Part shown: in pieces, positions 1-7,821 of the stretch
Position numbering within the stretch: the stretch's first letter is position 1
Layout of the letters: each line of letters opens with the position of its first letter
Source of the DNA: Lachnospiraceae bacterium
Lineage (GTDB): Bacteria > Bacillota_A > Clostridia > Lachnospirales > Lachnospiraceae
Length of the DNA: 64,000 nucleotides
Assembly: GCA_017522685.1 (NCBI GenBank)
Contig: JAFWYN010000030.1
Span: 30,368-94,367, forward strand
Direction of reading: 5' to 3'
Position numbers and translations under genes: made by a program
The notes under the pieces: model-generated
Databases searched by the model: none
The model's input: the letters and a program-made list of their open reading frames with translations, nothing else
What the model was told of the DNA's origin: nothing

Positions 1-268
1 GAATCTGGCAGTTGTGGTTGGCGAAGAAATTATTACCTACCGTAGTATTGTAGCCATAATCGCACCAGAAAGGAGTATTTACAAAAACCTGCTGTCCCAT
101 TTTGGCAAAAATTTGTTTCAACAAATCTGTTTGTTCAGCACGTTGGGAGGGGCGCAGTTGATTAAACTCGTGGCATAAATCATTACACTTGTGGAGGTCC
201 ACAAGGAGCTCCATATCATAATTCGGGTTGTACAAATAGCCCGCTGCAGCTTTTTCTTTTTCGGTCAT
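1..268 (-). CDS. maa: Maltose/galactoside O-acetyltransferase, 5' part only
   Basis: N-terminal 89 codons of a sugar O-acetyltransferase; the rest lies beyond the window edge. The start is ATG at 268-266. The protein opens with the Mac/Maa domain (MTEKEKAAAGYLYNPNYD) and runs into the first turns of a left-handed beta-helix (FVNTPFWCDYGYNTTVGNN), as in LacA/Maa/NodL enzymes that move acetyl from acetyl-CoA to a sugar hydroxyl. The catalytic His and the hexapeptide repeats would be in the missing part. It starts 11 bases after the stop of the ThuA-like gene on the same strand, so the two are probably co-transcribed. LacA and Maa cannot be told apart from this fragment. Confidence 0.88.
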   Translation of the reverse strand, partial: MTEKEKAAAGYLYNPNYDMELLVDLHKCNDLCHEFNQLRPSQRAEQTDLLKQIFAKMGQQVFVNTPFWCDYGYNTTVGNNFFANHNCQI

Positions 269-279
269 AGTATGGTCTC

Positions 280-927
280 CTATTGTTTAATACACCAGTT
301 GATTGCATTTTTCATAAGCTTTACATATTCTTCGCAAAGAAGGTTATTGGTTGTATGCCCGGGTGTAATGCAGCAGATTCTTCCCTTGCCGGATTCCTTG
401 ACCCACATGCCGGGCTGGGTACCGTTTTGCGAAATGGTTTCTGCCAGCATGATAACATCTGCATCCGCATTCATTTTCATCACATAATGCTCATCGTTTT
501 CCGGGAAGGTGAATTCAGAAATACCTTCTGTAATGGGATGGTCACATATAGGCTTCAATGTCACGGGACACTGCATGGGGTGAGTAATGAACATGGACTG
601 AATCATATCGGTGACGATAGGATGGTTAGCTTCCATATCTGTCAGGGCAGCATGAAGAATCATGAGACCGATGCCCTTCTCCTGTACATTTGCAAATAAA
701 GTTTTTGTCCATTCCTCATCACACCATACGGGGGTAGGAATTTGGTCGTTTTCGATAGGGTCTTTGAAGGTAAGAATTAGGTCCCAATCCTCCGTAGACA
801 GCATATCTGCCGGATTTTCAGAAAAGGTCACCTGCCAAATATCCTTGTCAAATAGTACATCCACCAAAGGTTCGATGGTATCGGCATGATGCCAGTAGTC
901 TCCGGTTAAAAAGAATGCTTTTTTCAC
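280..927 (-). CDS. ThuA-like domain protein
   Basis: 215 residues, GTG start at 927-925 with a GAGAGG ribosome site. It begins MKKAFFLTGDYWHHADTIEP, and has a glutamine-amidotransferase-like Rossmann layout with GIGLMILHAAL in the middle and GRICCITPGHT near the C-terminus. These are hallmarks of the ThuA family (trehalose utilisation; also found beside oxidoreductases of keto-sugar metabolism). The family lacks a firmly known reaction. The downstream O-acetyltransferase gene suggests a role in carbohydrate handling, which is inference. A sigma-A-type promoter lies about 50 bases upstream. Confidence 0.75.
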   Translation of the reverse strand: MKKAFFLTGDYWHHADTIEPLVDVLFDKDIWQVTFSENPADMLSTEDWDLILTFKDPIENDQIPTPVWCDEEWTKTLFANVQEKGIGLMILHAALTDMEANHPIVTDMIQSMFITHPMQCPVTLKPICDHPITEGISEFTFPENDEHYVMKMNADADVIMLAETISQNGTQPGMWVKESGKGRICCITPGHTTNNLLCEEYVKLMKNAINWCIKQ

Positions 928-977
928 AGTTGTAATCCTCTCTTTTTTATTTTGATAATTTTATTTTCTTATGCTAT

Positions 978-1006
978 ATTGTACGACAATTAGGAAGTTG
1001 CGTCAA
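978..1006 (-). promoter_or_regulatory. Promoter of the thuA-maa pair
   Basis: On the minus strand, TTGACG (1006-1001) and TACAAT (983-978) are 17 bases apart, a near-consensus vegetative promoter. It is divergent from the speA leader promoter, 45 bases away. Confidence 0.7.
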
Positions 1007-1050
1007 ATAAAATTGATAACGTTTTCTTGTAAATTGTCGATAAAAAATGG

Positions 1051-1079
1051 TTGACATTTCCCTATAAATCATTTATAAA
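1051..1079 (+). promoter_or_regulatory. Promoter of the polyamine operon leader
   Basis: TTGACA (1051-1056) and TATAAA (1074-1079) with a 17-base spacer: a near-perfect vegetative promoter. The start of transcription would be about 1085, nearly 385 bases before the first gene, so the transcript has a very long leader. Confidence 0.85.
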
Positions 1080-1083
1080 TGTC

Positions 1084-1456
1084 TGTGGAATGAATCTGAA
1101 GCAGAGTCTTTCCAAGCAATTTTTACGGACCACTCCGGTAGGAGTCGAGGCCATACGGACAGCCGGGTCCACTGCCGATTGGCGGCTTGCCGCCTTATTG
1201 ATTGAGTTAAAAGCTCAAATTTCTGAGTTGGTTACTTTATAACCGAAATGTGCATCCGCACAAACTTGTGAAACGGTCAATAAGAGTAGTAAAAGTATTG
1301 TTGCTATATAGACTCTGAAATCCTATAGATTCATCCGCAAACTTTAATGAGGTAAAGTGTCAGTCGGGACAAGTGCCCGATATATTTGCCGAAATAGGAA
1401 TAATAGTTGATGAATGGAGCGCAAGTTGTGTTGAACAGCTTGTGCTTTTCTTTTTT
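1084..1456 (+). promoter_or_regulatory. Structured leader RNA of the polyamine operon (candidate riboswitch)
   Basis: Long 5' leader between the promoter and speA. A closing helix of about 19 base pairs joins 1084-1108 to 1311-1339 (UGAAUCU with AGAUUCA, AGAGUC with GACUCU, UGUGGA with UCCGCA), enclosing several hairpins such as GGCGG-CCGCC (1180s) and TGTGC-GCACA (1249-1262). Two more hairpins follow (1342-1359, 1363-1380), then a terminator at 1419-1456 that abuts the speA ribosome site. Bases 1259-1270 (CACAAACTTGTG) can pair with 1420-1430 (CGCAAGTTGTG), the 5' arm of the terminator, over 11 pairs with one bulge. This is the architecture of a transcription-attenuating RNA. No T-box sequence and no riboswitch class known to me is present. 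A 50-codon reading frame (1090-1242) crosses it; a leader peptide is an alternative. Confidence 0.6.
1419..1456 (+). terminator. Intrinsic terminator in the speA leader
   Basis: GCGCAAG (1419-1425) pairs with CTTGTGC (1439-1445), extended inward by TGT/ACA, and is followed by TTTTCTTTTTT up to 1456. The AGGAGG of speA begins at 1457, so read-through past this hairpin should decide expression of the operon. Confidence 0.8.
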
Positions 1457-1468
1457 AGGAGGAACCTT

Positions 1469-2911
1469 ATGTTAAATCAAAATGAAGCACCTATTTATGA
1501 AGCTCTGCAGACCTTTCGGCAGATGCGGGTGGTACCCTTTGATGTGCCGGGACATAAGCACGGCCGGGGCAATCCGGAACTGGCGGAGTTTTTAGGAGAA
1601 AAATGTGTCAGTATCGATGTAAACAGTATGAAACCCTTGGACAACCTGTGCCATCCGGTGTCCGTCATACAGGAGGCGGAGCAATTGGCGGCAGAGGCCT
1701 TTGGTGCAACCCATGCCTTTTTAATGGTGGGCGGAACCACCAGCTCTGTCCAGAGTATGATTCTTTCTACCTGTAAAAGAGGGGACAAAATCATACTGCC
1801 TCGAAATGTTCACCGCAGTGTCATTAACGCGCTGGTGCTTTGCGGTGCAGTGCCGGTGTATGTCAATCCGGAGGTGGACCACAGGCTTGGTATCTCTTTG
1901 GGCATGCAACGGGAGCAGGTGGCCAAGGCCATCGAAAAGCACCCCGACGCAGTGGCAGTATTTGTGAACAATCCTACCTATTACGGGATTTGCAGTGATA
2001 TCAAAGCTATCGTCAAAATGGCCCATGATGCAGGCATGTATTGTCTGGCGGATGAGGCCCATGGGACCCATTTTTATTTCGGGGATAATATGCCCCTATC
2101 TGCCATGGCAGCAGGAGCGGATATGGCGGCGGTTTCCATGCACAAAAGCGGTGGTAGTCTGACTCAGTCCAGTTTGCTTCTCATAGGCCCAAATATGAAT
2201 GTGGGACATGTGCGCCAGATTATTAATCTGACCCAGACCACTTCCGGAAGCTATCTGCTTATGTCCAGTCTGGATATCAGCAGGCGGAATCTGGCACTTC
2301 GGGGTAGAGAGGTATTTGAAAAGGTGATTCAGATGGCCGAGTATGCCAGGGAGGAAATTAATGAAATCGGCGGCTACTATGCCTTTGGCAGGGAGCTGGT
2401 GAACGGCAATTCCATCTATGATTTTGACCCCACTAAGCTCAGTATACATACCAGGGACATCGGTCTGGCGGGTATCGAGGTTTATGACCTTTTAAGGGAT
2501 GAGTATGATATCCAGATTGAGTTTGGGGACATCGGCAATATATTGGCTTATCTATCCATCGGCGACAGACCCCAGGAGCTGGAGCGCCTGGTAAGTGCCC
2601 TTGCTGAAATACAGCGCCGATTCCAGAAAGACAGCAGCGGTCTTTTAAGTCAGGAGTATATCGACCCGGAGGTGGTATTCAGTCCCCAGGAGGCCTTTTA
2701 TGCACAGAAGAAGAGTGTACCTATTCAGGAGAGTGCGGGATTGGTTTGTAGTGAGTTTGTCATGTGTTATCCTCCGGGGATCCCGATTCTGGCACCGGGA
2801 GAGCGGATTACCAAGGAGATTTTGGATTACATAGAATATGCACGTGTGAAGGGCTGTTCCATGACCGGACCGGAGGACCCGGAAATACAGCATTTAAACG
2901 TGCTTTTGTGA
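1469..2911 (+). CDS. speA: Arginine decarboxylase, fold type I (Orn/Lys/Arg decarboxylase family)
   Basis: 480 residues, about the length of Bacillus SpeA. A longer frame reaches back to 1373, but the ATG at 1469 follows AGGAGG (1457-1462) and begins the conserved sequence MLNQNEAPIYEAL. The PLP-binding motif is SMHKSGG with K226; the cofactor-contact ADEAHG has D195; PGHKHGRGNP at 28-37 is typical of the family. It would convert arginine to agmatine in the cytoplasm, the first step toward putrescine and spermidine. It is the first gene of a five-gene polyamine operon and is preceded by a terminator-containing leader. Lysine or ornithine as substrate cannot be excluded from sequence, but the following ureohydrolase gene argues for arginine. 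Confidence 0.88.
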   Translation: MLNQNEAPIYEALQTFRQMRVVPFDVPGHKHGRGNPELAEFLGEKCVSIDVNSMKPLDNLCHPVSVIQEAEQLAAEAFGATHAFLMVGGTTSSVQSMILSTCKRGDKIILPRNVHRSVINALVLCGAVPVYVNPEVDHRLGISLGMQREQVAKAIEKHPDAVAVFVNNPTYYGICSDIKAIVKMAHDAGMYCLADEAHGTHFYFGDNMPLSAMAAGADMAAVSMHKSGGSLTQSSLLLIGPNMNVGHVRQIINLTQTTSGSYLLMSSLDISRRNLALRGREVFEKVIQMAEYAREEINEIGGYYAFGRELVNGNSIYDFDPTKLSIHTRDIGLAGIEVYDLLRDEYDIQIEFGDIGNILAYLSIGDRPQELERLVSALAEIQRRFQKDSSGLLSQEYIDPEVVFSPQEAFYAQKKSVPIQESAGLVCSEFVMCYPPGIPILAPGERITKEILDYIEYARVKGCSMTGPEDPEIQHLNVLL

Positions 2912-2924
2912 GGAGGAGAAATAA

Positions 2925-3779
2925 GTGGAGCTATGGTTTAGTGAATATCATGCACCGGATGTGAAGCACAGCATCCGTATGAACAGGCATTTGTATTCCC
3001 GCAAAAGCGATTATCAGCAAATTGATATTTTTGAAACGCCGGAGTTTGGAAAGGTGCTGGCTTTGGACGGCAATGTGATGCTGACGGAGCGGGACGAATT
3101 TATTTATGATGAAATGATTACCCATGTGCCCATGTCGGTACACCCCAATATTCAGGATGTGCTGGTCATCGGTGCAGGAGACGGCGGAGTGGTGAAGGAG
3201 CTGACACGCTATGAAAGCGTTAAGCGTATTGATTTGGTGGAAATGGACCCCCAGGTGGTGGAGGCCTGCAGGGCTTATTTGCCGGAGAATGCCAGCCGTT
3301 TGGATGACAGCAGAGTCCATATTTATTATGACAATGCGCTACGGTTTATCCGACGCTGTAAAGAGGAATATGACTTGATTATTGTGGATTCCAATGATCC
3401 TTTCGGTCCTTCGGAAGGGTACTTTACCAGAGAGTTTTACGGCATCTGCTACAATGCCCTGAGGGAGGACGGCATAATGGTGAATCAGCAGGGGAGTCCC
3501 TTTTACAAGCATGATGCGGAGGCCATGCAGAGAAGTCACAAGCGCATCGTAAACACCTTTCCCATCAGTCGTGTGTATCAGGCCCACATTCCCACCTATG
3601 CGGCAGGGTATTGGCTCTTTGGCTTTGCCAGCAAGAAGTACCACCCCATTGATGATTTCGACGGAGAGAAGTGGAAGAAGCTGAATCTGGGGACCAGGTA
3701 TTATACCACCAAGCTACATGTGGGGGCATTTTATCTGCCCGCTTATTTGGAGAAAATGTTAGAGGAGGTAGAGGGATGA
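2925..3779 (+). CDS. speE: Spermidine synthase-like aminopropyltransferase
   Basis: 284 residues, GTG start at 2925 behind AGGAGGAG. Motifs of the SpeE family are all present: LTERDEFIYDEMITH (substrate site), IGAGDGGVVKEL (nucleotide site), LVEMDPQVVEACRAYLP, and IVDSNDPFGPSEGYFT with the catalytic aspartates. The usual GGGDGG is GAGDGG, and the usual YxEMI has Asp before Glu. The enzyme class transfers aminopropyl from decarboxylated S-adenosylmethionine to an amine. No S-adenosylmethionine decarboxylase (speD) is in the window, although the carboxynorspermidine route is encoded in the same operon, so the true donor and acceptor are open. It overlaps the next gene by four bases (ATGA). Confidence 0.88.
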   Translation: MELWFSEYHAPDVKHSIRMNRHLYSRKSDYQQIDIFETPEFGKVLALDGNVMLTERDEFIYDEMITHVPMSVHPNIQDVLVIGAGDGGVVKELTRYESVKRIDLVEMDPQVVEACRAYLPENASRLDDSRVHIYYDNALRFIRRCKEEYDLIIVDSNDPFGPSEGYFTREFYGICYNALREDGIMVNQQGSPFYKHDAEAMQRSHKRIVNTFPISRVYQAHIPTYAAGYWLFGFASKKYHPIDDFDGEKWKKLNLGTRYYTTKLHVGAFYLPAYLEKMLEEVEG

Positions 3780-4633
3780 TTGGAAAAAATATTGAGACCT
3801 TTATCGGTTGCGACCACGAATATGAGGAAGCGAAGATGGTGTTGTTTGGAGCACCCTTTGATTCCACCACCAGCTTCCGGCCGGGAGCACGATTCGGCTC
3901 CTCGGCCATCCGCCACGAAAGCTTCGGGCTGGAAACCTACAGCCCCTATCAGGATAAGGATTTGTTGGATGTAAAGGTTTTTGACAGCGGGGATTTGGAG
4001 CTTTGCTTCGGCAGTGCGGAAAGTGCTTTGGGGGATATCGAGACAAGGACCCGGAGGATTTTGGAGGATGAGAAATTACCTGTACTCATAGGAGGCGAGC
4101 ATCTGGTGACCTTGGGGGCAGTCCGGACAGTTTATGAAAAGTACCCGGATATACACATCATCCATTTTGATGCCCATGCAGATTTGAGAGATGACTATTT
4201 GGGTGTGAAGTTAAGCCACGCCTGTGTCATGCGGCGATGCCATGAATTGGTGGGGGACGGAAGGATTCACCAGTTCTGCATCCGTAGCGGAGATAGGGAA
4301 GAATTTGCCTTCGCAAAGGAGCATACAGACATGCATCGGTTTTCTTTTGAAGGCTTGAATGAGGTGGTGGAAGGTTTACGAGAGGCTCAGGTGCCGGTGT
4401 ATTTCACTATCGACTTAGATTGCCTGGACCCGTCAGCCTTTCCGGGCACAGGCACCCCCGAAGCAGGAGGTGTAAGCTTTTTGCAGTTACTGGAGGCGAT
4501 CCTACAGGTTAGTGAGTTGCAGATTGTGGGAGCCGATATCAACGAGCTGGCCCCCATGCTGGACAGTAGCGGCGTATCCACTGCAACTGCATGTAAGGTG
4601 CTGCGGGAGTTGTTGTTGGCACTTGCAAGGTAG
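3776..4633 (+). CDS. speB: Agmatinase-family ureohydrolase
   Basis: 285 residues; the ATG at 3776 overlaps the stop of speE (ATGA), which is why it was chosen over an upstream in-frame start at 3671. All metal ligands of the arginase/agmatinase fold can be seen: GGEH (H109), FDAHAD (D132, H134, D136) and TIDLDCLDP (D213, D215), followed by PGTGTPEAGG. It would hydrolyse agmatine to putrescine and urea. In organisms that build spermidine through carboxyaminopropylagmatine, a close relative removes the guanidino group at a later step; the presence of the carboxynorspermidine enzymes just downstream keeps that option open. Confidence 0.88.
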   Translation: MIGKNIETFIGCDHEYEEAKMVLFGAPFDSTTSFRPGARFGSSAIRHESFGLETYSPYQDKDLLDVKVFDSGDLELCFGSAESALGDIETRTRRILEDEKLPVLIGGEHLVTLGAVRTVYEKYPDIHIIHFDAHADLRDDYLGVKLSHACVMRRCHELVGDGRIHQFCIRSGDREEFAFAKEHTDMHRFSFEGLNEVVEGLREAQVPVYFTIDLDCLDPSAFPGTGTPEAGGVSFLQLLEAILQVSELQIVGADINELAPMLDSSGVSTATACKVLRELLLALAR

Positions 4634-4640
4634 TAAAAAG

Positions 4641-4720
4641 TGGCTTAATATTTCGAGAAAACCGGAGGTGGAAGAGAGAAAAGACTAAGCCAAAACTCAG
4701 AAATCAGAAAAAATAGCTTA
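4641..4720. repeat. Inverted motif TGGCTTA / TAAGCCA in the gap before the dehydrogenase gene
   Basis: TGGCTTA (4641-4647) is mirrored by TAAGCCA (4686-4692), and a further TAGCTTA lies at 4714-4720. The spacing (45 bases) is long for a hairpin; a protein-binding site or weak internal RNA structure are both possible. The rest of the 121-base gap is purine-rich. Confidence 0.3.
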
Positions 4721-4754
4721 ATTTGGAATCAAAAAGAGGAAAAGGAGATAGAAA

Positions 4755-6014
4755 ATGAGCAGAGTTTTAGTAATCGGCTGCGGCGGAGTGGCGTCAGTAG
4801 CTATCAGAAAATGTTGTCAGGTAAGTGAAGTTTTTACGGAATTGTGTATTGCCAGCAGAACTAGAAGTAAGTGTGATAAGTTGGCGCAGGACTTGGCAGG
4901 CAAGACTGCCACAAAGATTACCACCGCGCAGGTGGATGCAGATGATGTAGGGCAGGTGATTGATTTAATTAATACCTATCAGCCGGATTTGGTCATGAAC
5001 ATTGCCCTGCCCTATCAGGATTTGACCATTATGGATGCCTGCCTGGCTTGCGGCGTGAACTATATGGATACCGCCAACTATGAGCCGGAGGATACGGACG
5101 CACCGGAGTGGAGAGCTATCTATGAGAAGCGTTGCGAGGAAAAGGGCTTCTCAGCTTACTTTGATTATAGCTGGCAGTGGGCTTATAAGGAGAAGTTTGA
5201 GAAGGCCGGACTTACTGCCCTTCTGGGTTGTGGTTTTGACCCGGGTGTAACCCAGGCTTACTGCGCTTATGCTAAGAAACATGAATTTGACACCATTGAT
5301 ACTATTGATATTTTGGATTGTAACGGCGGCGACCACGGCTACCCCTTTGCCACCAACTTCAATCCGGAAATTAACCTTCGTGAGGTATCTGCACCGGGCA
5401 GCTACTGGGAGGATGGTCATTGGGTGGAAATCCCTGCCATGAGCATTAAGAGGGAATATGATTTCGATTGCGTGGGTAAAAAGGATATGTACCTGCTTCA
5501 TCACGAGGAAATCGAGTCCTTGGCTTTGAATATTCCCGAGGTAAAGAGAATTCGCTTCTTTATGACCTTTGGTCAAAGCTACCTGACCCATATGAAATGT
5601 TTGGAAAATGTGGGGATGCTTTCCACCACGCCCATTCCTTTTGAAGGTAAGGAAATCGTGCCCATTCAGTTTTTAAAGGCACTGCTCCCGGATCCGGCCA
5701 GCTTAGGTCCCCGCACTCACGGCAAGACCAATATCGGCTGTATCTTCACCGGTAAGAAGGACGGCAAGGAAAAGACCTACTATATCTACAATGTGTGTGA
5801 CCATCAGGAGTGTTACCGCGAGGTGGAAAGCCAGGCCATCAGCTATACCACCGGTGTGCCGGCTATGTGCGGGGCATTGATGCTGCTGACCGGTCAATGG
5901 AACAAGGCCGGTGTGTATACCGTGGAGGAATTTAACCCGGATCCCTTCCTGGATGCACTGGATAAGTATGGTCTGCCCCGCAGGGAAAATCACAACCCTG
6001 TTCTGGTGGACTGA
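4755..6014 (+). CDS. Carboxynorspermidine/carboxyspermidine dehydrogenase (saccharopine dehydrogenase family)
   Basis: 419 residues with an N-terminal Rossmann motif (VLVIGCGGVASVA, residues 4-16) and the saccharopine-dehydrogenase fold. Placed directly before nspC and overlapping it by one base (TGATG), it fits the NAD(P)H enzyme that condenses aspartate semialdehyde with putrescine (or 1,3-diaminopropane, or agmatine) to give the carboxylated triamine. The length and the central GCGFDPGVTQAYCAYA block are typical of this subgroup rather than of lysine-catabolic saccharopine dehydrogenases. The ribosome site is AAGGAG, eight bases before ATG. Substrate choice cannot be read from sequence. 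Confidence 0.85.
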   Translation: MSRVLVIGCGGVASVAIRKCCQVSEVFTELCIASRTRSKCDKLAQDLAGKTATKITTAQVDADDVGQVIDLINTYQPDLVMNIALPYQDLTIMDACLACGVNYMDTANYEPEDTDAPEWRAIYEKRCEEKGFSAYFDYSWQWAYKEKFEKAGLTALLGCGFDPGVTQAYCAYAKKHEFDTIDTIDILDCNGGDHGYPFATNFNPEINLREVSAPGSYWEDGHWVEIPAMSIKREYDFDCVGKKDMYLLHHEEIESLALNIPEVKRIRFFMTFGQSYLTHMKCLENVGMLSTTPIPFEGKEIVPIQFLKALLPDPASLGPRTHGKTNIGCIFTGKKDGKEKTYYIYNVCDHQECYREVESQAISYTTGVPAMCGALMLLTGQWNKAGVYTVEEFNPDPFLDALDKYGLPRRENHNPVLVD

Positions 6015-7237
6015 TGAAGAGGAAGATAGATACCCGTCCCATGTTTGCCGCATTGGATGGGCAGACGCCTAACGAGGTGTTTGGGAAGATTCCCACACCC
6101 TGTTACATCATTGAAGAAAAAAAGTTAAAAGAAAACGGTCGCATCCTGGCAGAAGTAAGTAAGCGCACCGGCTGTAAGATACTGCTGGCCCAGAAGGCCT
6201 TTTCCAATTTTGATTGTTATCCCTTGCTGGAACCTTACCTGGCAGGTACGGAGGCCAGTGGTCTCTACGAGGCCAGACTGGGGGCAGAGGAAATGCCGTG
6301 GAAGGAAGTTCATGTATTTTGCGGAGCTTACCGTGAGGAGGAAATGGATGAACTGTTACGGTATGCGGACCATATTGTGTTTAATTCGCCGAGGCAGTTG
6401 GAAAAGTTTGGACTACAGGCAAAGCAGGCCGGAAAAAGCATAGGGCTACGCATCAATCCGGAGTGTTCCACCCAGGAGGGACATTCCATTTATGACCCCT
6501 GTGCACCGGGAAGCCGTCTGGGAACCACCCGGGCCATGTGGAAACAGCTGATGACAGAGGAACTGGTGGCACTGTTGGATGGGTTGCATTTTCACACTCT
6601 TTGCGAGCAGGATGCGGAGGATTTGGAGACTACCCTGCAGGCTGTGGAAGAGATGTTTGGTGATGTACTTCCTGCCATGAAATGGCTGAATATGGGTGGC
6701 GGGCATCATATTACCCGCCCCGGCTATAATATTGAGAAGCTGGAGAAATGTATTCGCTATGCACAGGAGAAGTGGCAGCTGGAAGTGTATCTGGAACCGG
6801 GAGAAGCGGTAGCCTTGAATGCAGGCTATCTGGCTACACGAGTACTGGATGTGGTGCTGAATGAGGACACCCGGATTGCCATCCTGGATGCCAGTGCAGC
6901 TTGCCATATGCCGGATGTGATAGAGATGCCTTACACGCCGCCTTTGTATGGTGCTGAGGCTAACGGTACCACATCATATACCTATCGCTTGGCTGGCCCC
7001 ACCTGCCTGGCGGGGGATGTGATAGGAGATTATGATTTTAGAGAGGAGTTACAGGAGGGAGATTTACTACTCTTTGGTGATATGGCCATTTATACCACCT
7101 GCAAAAACAATACCTTTAACGGCATGCCCTTACCCAATATTTGGAAAAGAACTGTAGACGGTGAACTTGTCAGACTCACCAGCTTTGGGTATAATGAATT
7201 CAAAAGTCGGTTGGGAAGTAAGATGCATACGGATTAA
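6014..7237 (+). CDS. nspC: Carboxynorspermidine decarboxylase
   Basis: 407 residues, fold type III PLP decarboxylase. The PLP lysine lies in ILLAQKAFSNF; further landmarks are GLRINPECS, the active-site FHTLCEQ, GGGHHITRPGYN (phosphate-binding) and EPGEAVAL. The enzyme removes CO2 from carboxynorspermidine or carboxyspermidine to give norspermidine or spermidine. The start overlaps the stop of the dehydrogenase gene (TGATG), so translation of the two is coupled. It is the last recognisable polyamine gene of the operon. Confidence 0.9.
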   Translation: MKRKIDTRPMFAALDGQTPNEVFGKIPTPCYIIEEKKLKENGRILAEVSKRTGCKILLAQKAFSNFDCYPLLEPYLAGTEASGLYEARLGAEEMPWKEVHVFCGAYREEEMDELLRYADHIVFNSPRQLEKFGLQAKQAGKSIGLRINPECSTQEGHSIYDPCAPGSRLGTTRAMWKQLMTEELVALLDGLHFHTLCEQDAEDLETTLQAVEEMFGDVLPAMKWLNMGGGHHITRPGYNIEKLEKCIRYAQEKWQLEVYLEPGEAVALNAGYLATRVLDVVLNEDTRIAILDASAACHMPDVIEMPYTPPLYGAEANGTTSYTYRLAGPTCLAGDVIGDYDFREELQEGDLLLFGDMAIYTTCKNNTFNGMPLPNIWKRTVDGELVRLTSFGYNEFKSRLGSKMHTD

Positions 7238-7278
7238 GCAATATTACAAATACAACCGGGGATATGCAGGGGAATATC

Positions 7279-7821
7279 ATGACAGAATTCATTATGGTAA
7301 GACATGGAGAACCGGATTATAGCGTAGTGGAAGACTGGGCAGGAATTGCGGTGGCAAAGAATTTCGCACCTCTTACAGAAAGGGGAACCTGCCAGATACA
7401 GGAAACCATTGAAGTGTTGCGGAAGGAGGATGCACAGATTATTTTATCCTCTCCTTTCACAAGGTGTATGCAAGGTGCCTGTATGATGTCCAAGGAATTA
7501 GGGTTGGATGCGAAGGTGGAGCATGCCTTGTATGAGTGGCAGTTGGATAAGACCCATTCTGTTAGAGGGTCGCTACGGGAGAAGTTACTTATATGGCAGT
7601 TTAATCACAGGAAGTGGAATCGTTTTAGTAAGTGGGAGCATCCGGATACCGTAAGGGAACGGGTGCTTCAGGTGTTTGACAAGTATCTTGCTTATGACAA
7701 GGTAATTGTTTCCTGTCATGCCATGATGATACTATATACATTAGGGGATAAAGTCCCTACGCAATACGGACAGATTCGAAGAATCCGATATGATGGGAAG
7801 ACTTTACAGGAGGTGCAGTGA
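7279..7821 (+). CDS. Histidine phosphatase family protein
   Basis: 180 residues. FIMVRHGEPDYS near the N-terminus is the RHG catalytic motif of the phosphoglycerate mutase/acid phosphatase superfamily; LSSPFTRCMQGA carries the second arginine and SCHAMMI the second histidine. An earlier ATG at 7264 exists, but the one at 7279 has AGGGGA at the right distance. The substrate is unknown. It starts about 40 bases after nspC and its stop overlaps the next gene (TGATG), so it may belong to the tail of the same transcript. Confidence 0.75.
   Translation: MTEFIMVRHGEPDYSVVEDWAGIAVAKNFAPLTERGTCQIQETIEVLRKEDAQIILSSPFTRCMQGACMMSKELGLDAKVEHALYEWQLDKTHSVRGSLREKLLIWQFNHRKWNRFSKWEHPDTVRERVLQVFDKYLAYDKVIVSCHAMMILYTLGDKVPTQYGQIRRIRYDGKTLQEVQ

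Noticed and set aside
1084..1456. 6S RNA, tmRNA, RNase P RNA or SRP RNA
   Set aside because: None of the conserved core sequences of these RNAs is present, and the element ends in a terminator abutting a gene start.
1084..1456. T-box before speA
   Set aside because: No AGGGTGG-ACCGCG sequence on the sense strand, unlike the two genuine T-boxes in this window.
1373..1468. In-frame upstream extension of speA by 32 residues
   Set aside because: It runs through the leader hairpin and terminator and has no ribosome site; AGGAGG lies right before the ATG at 1469.
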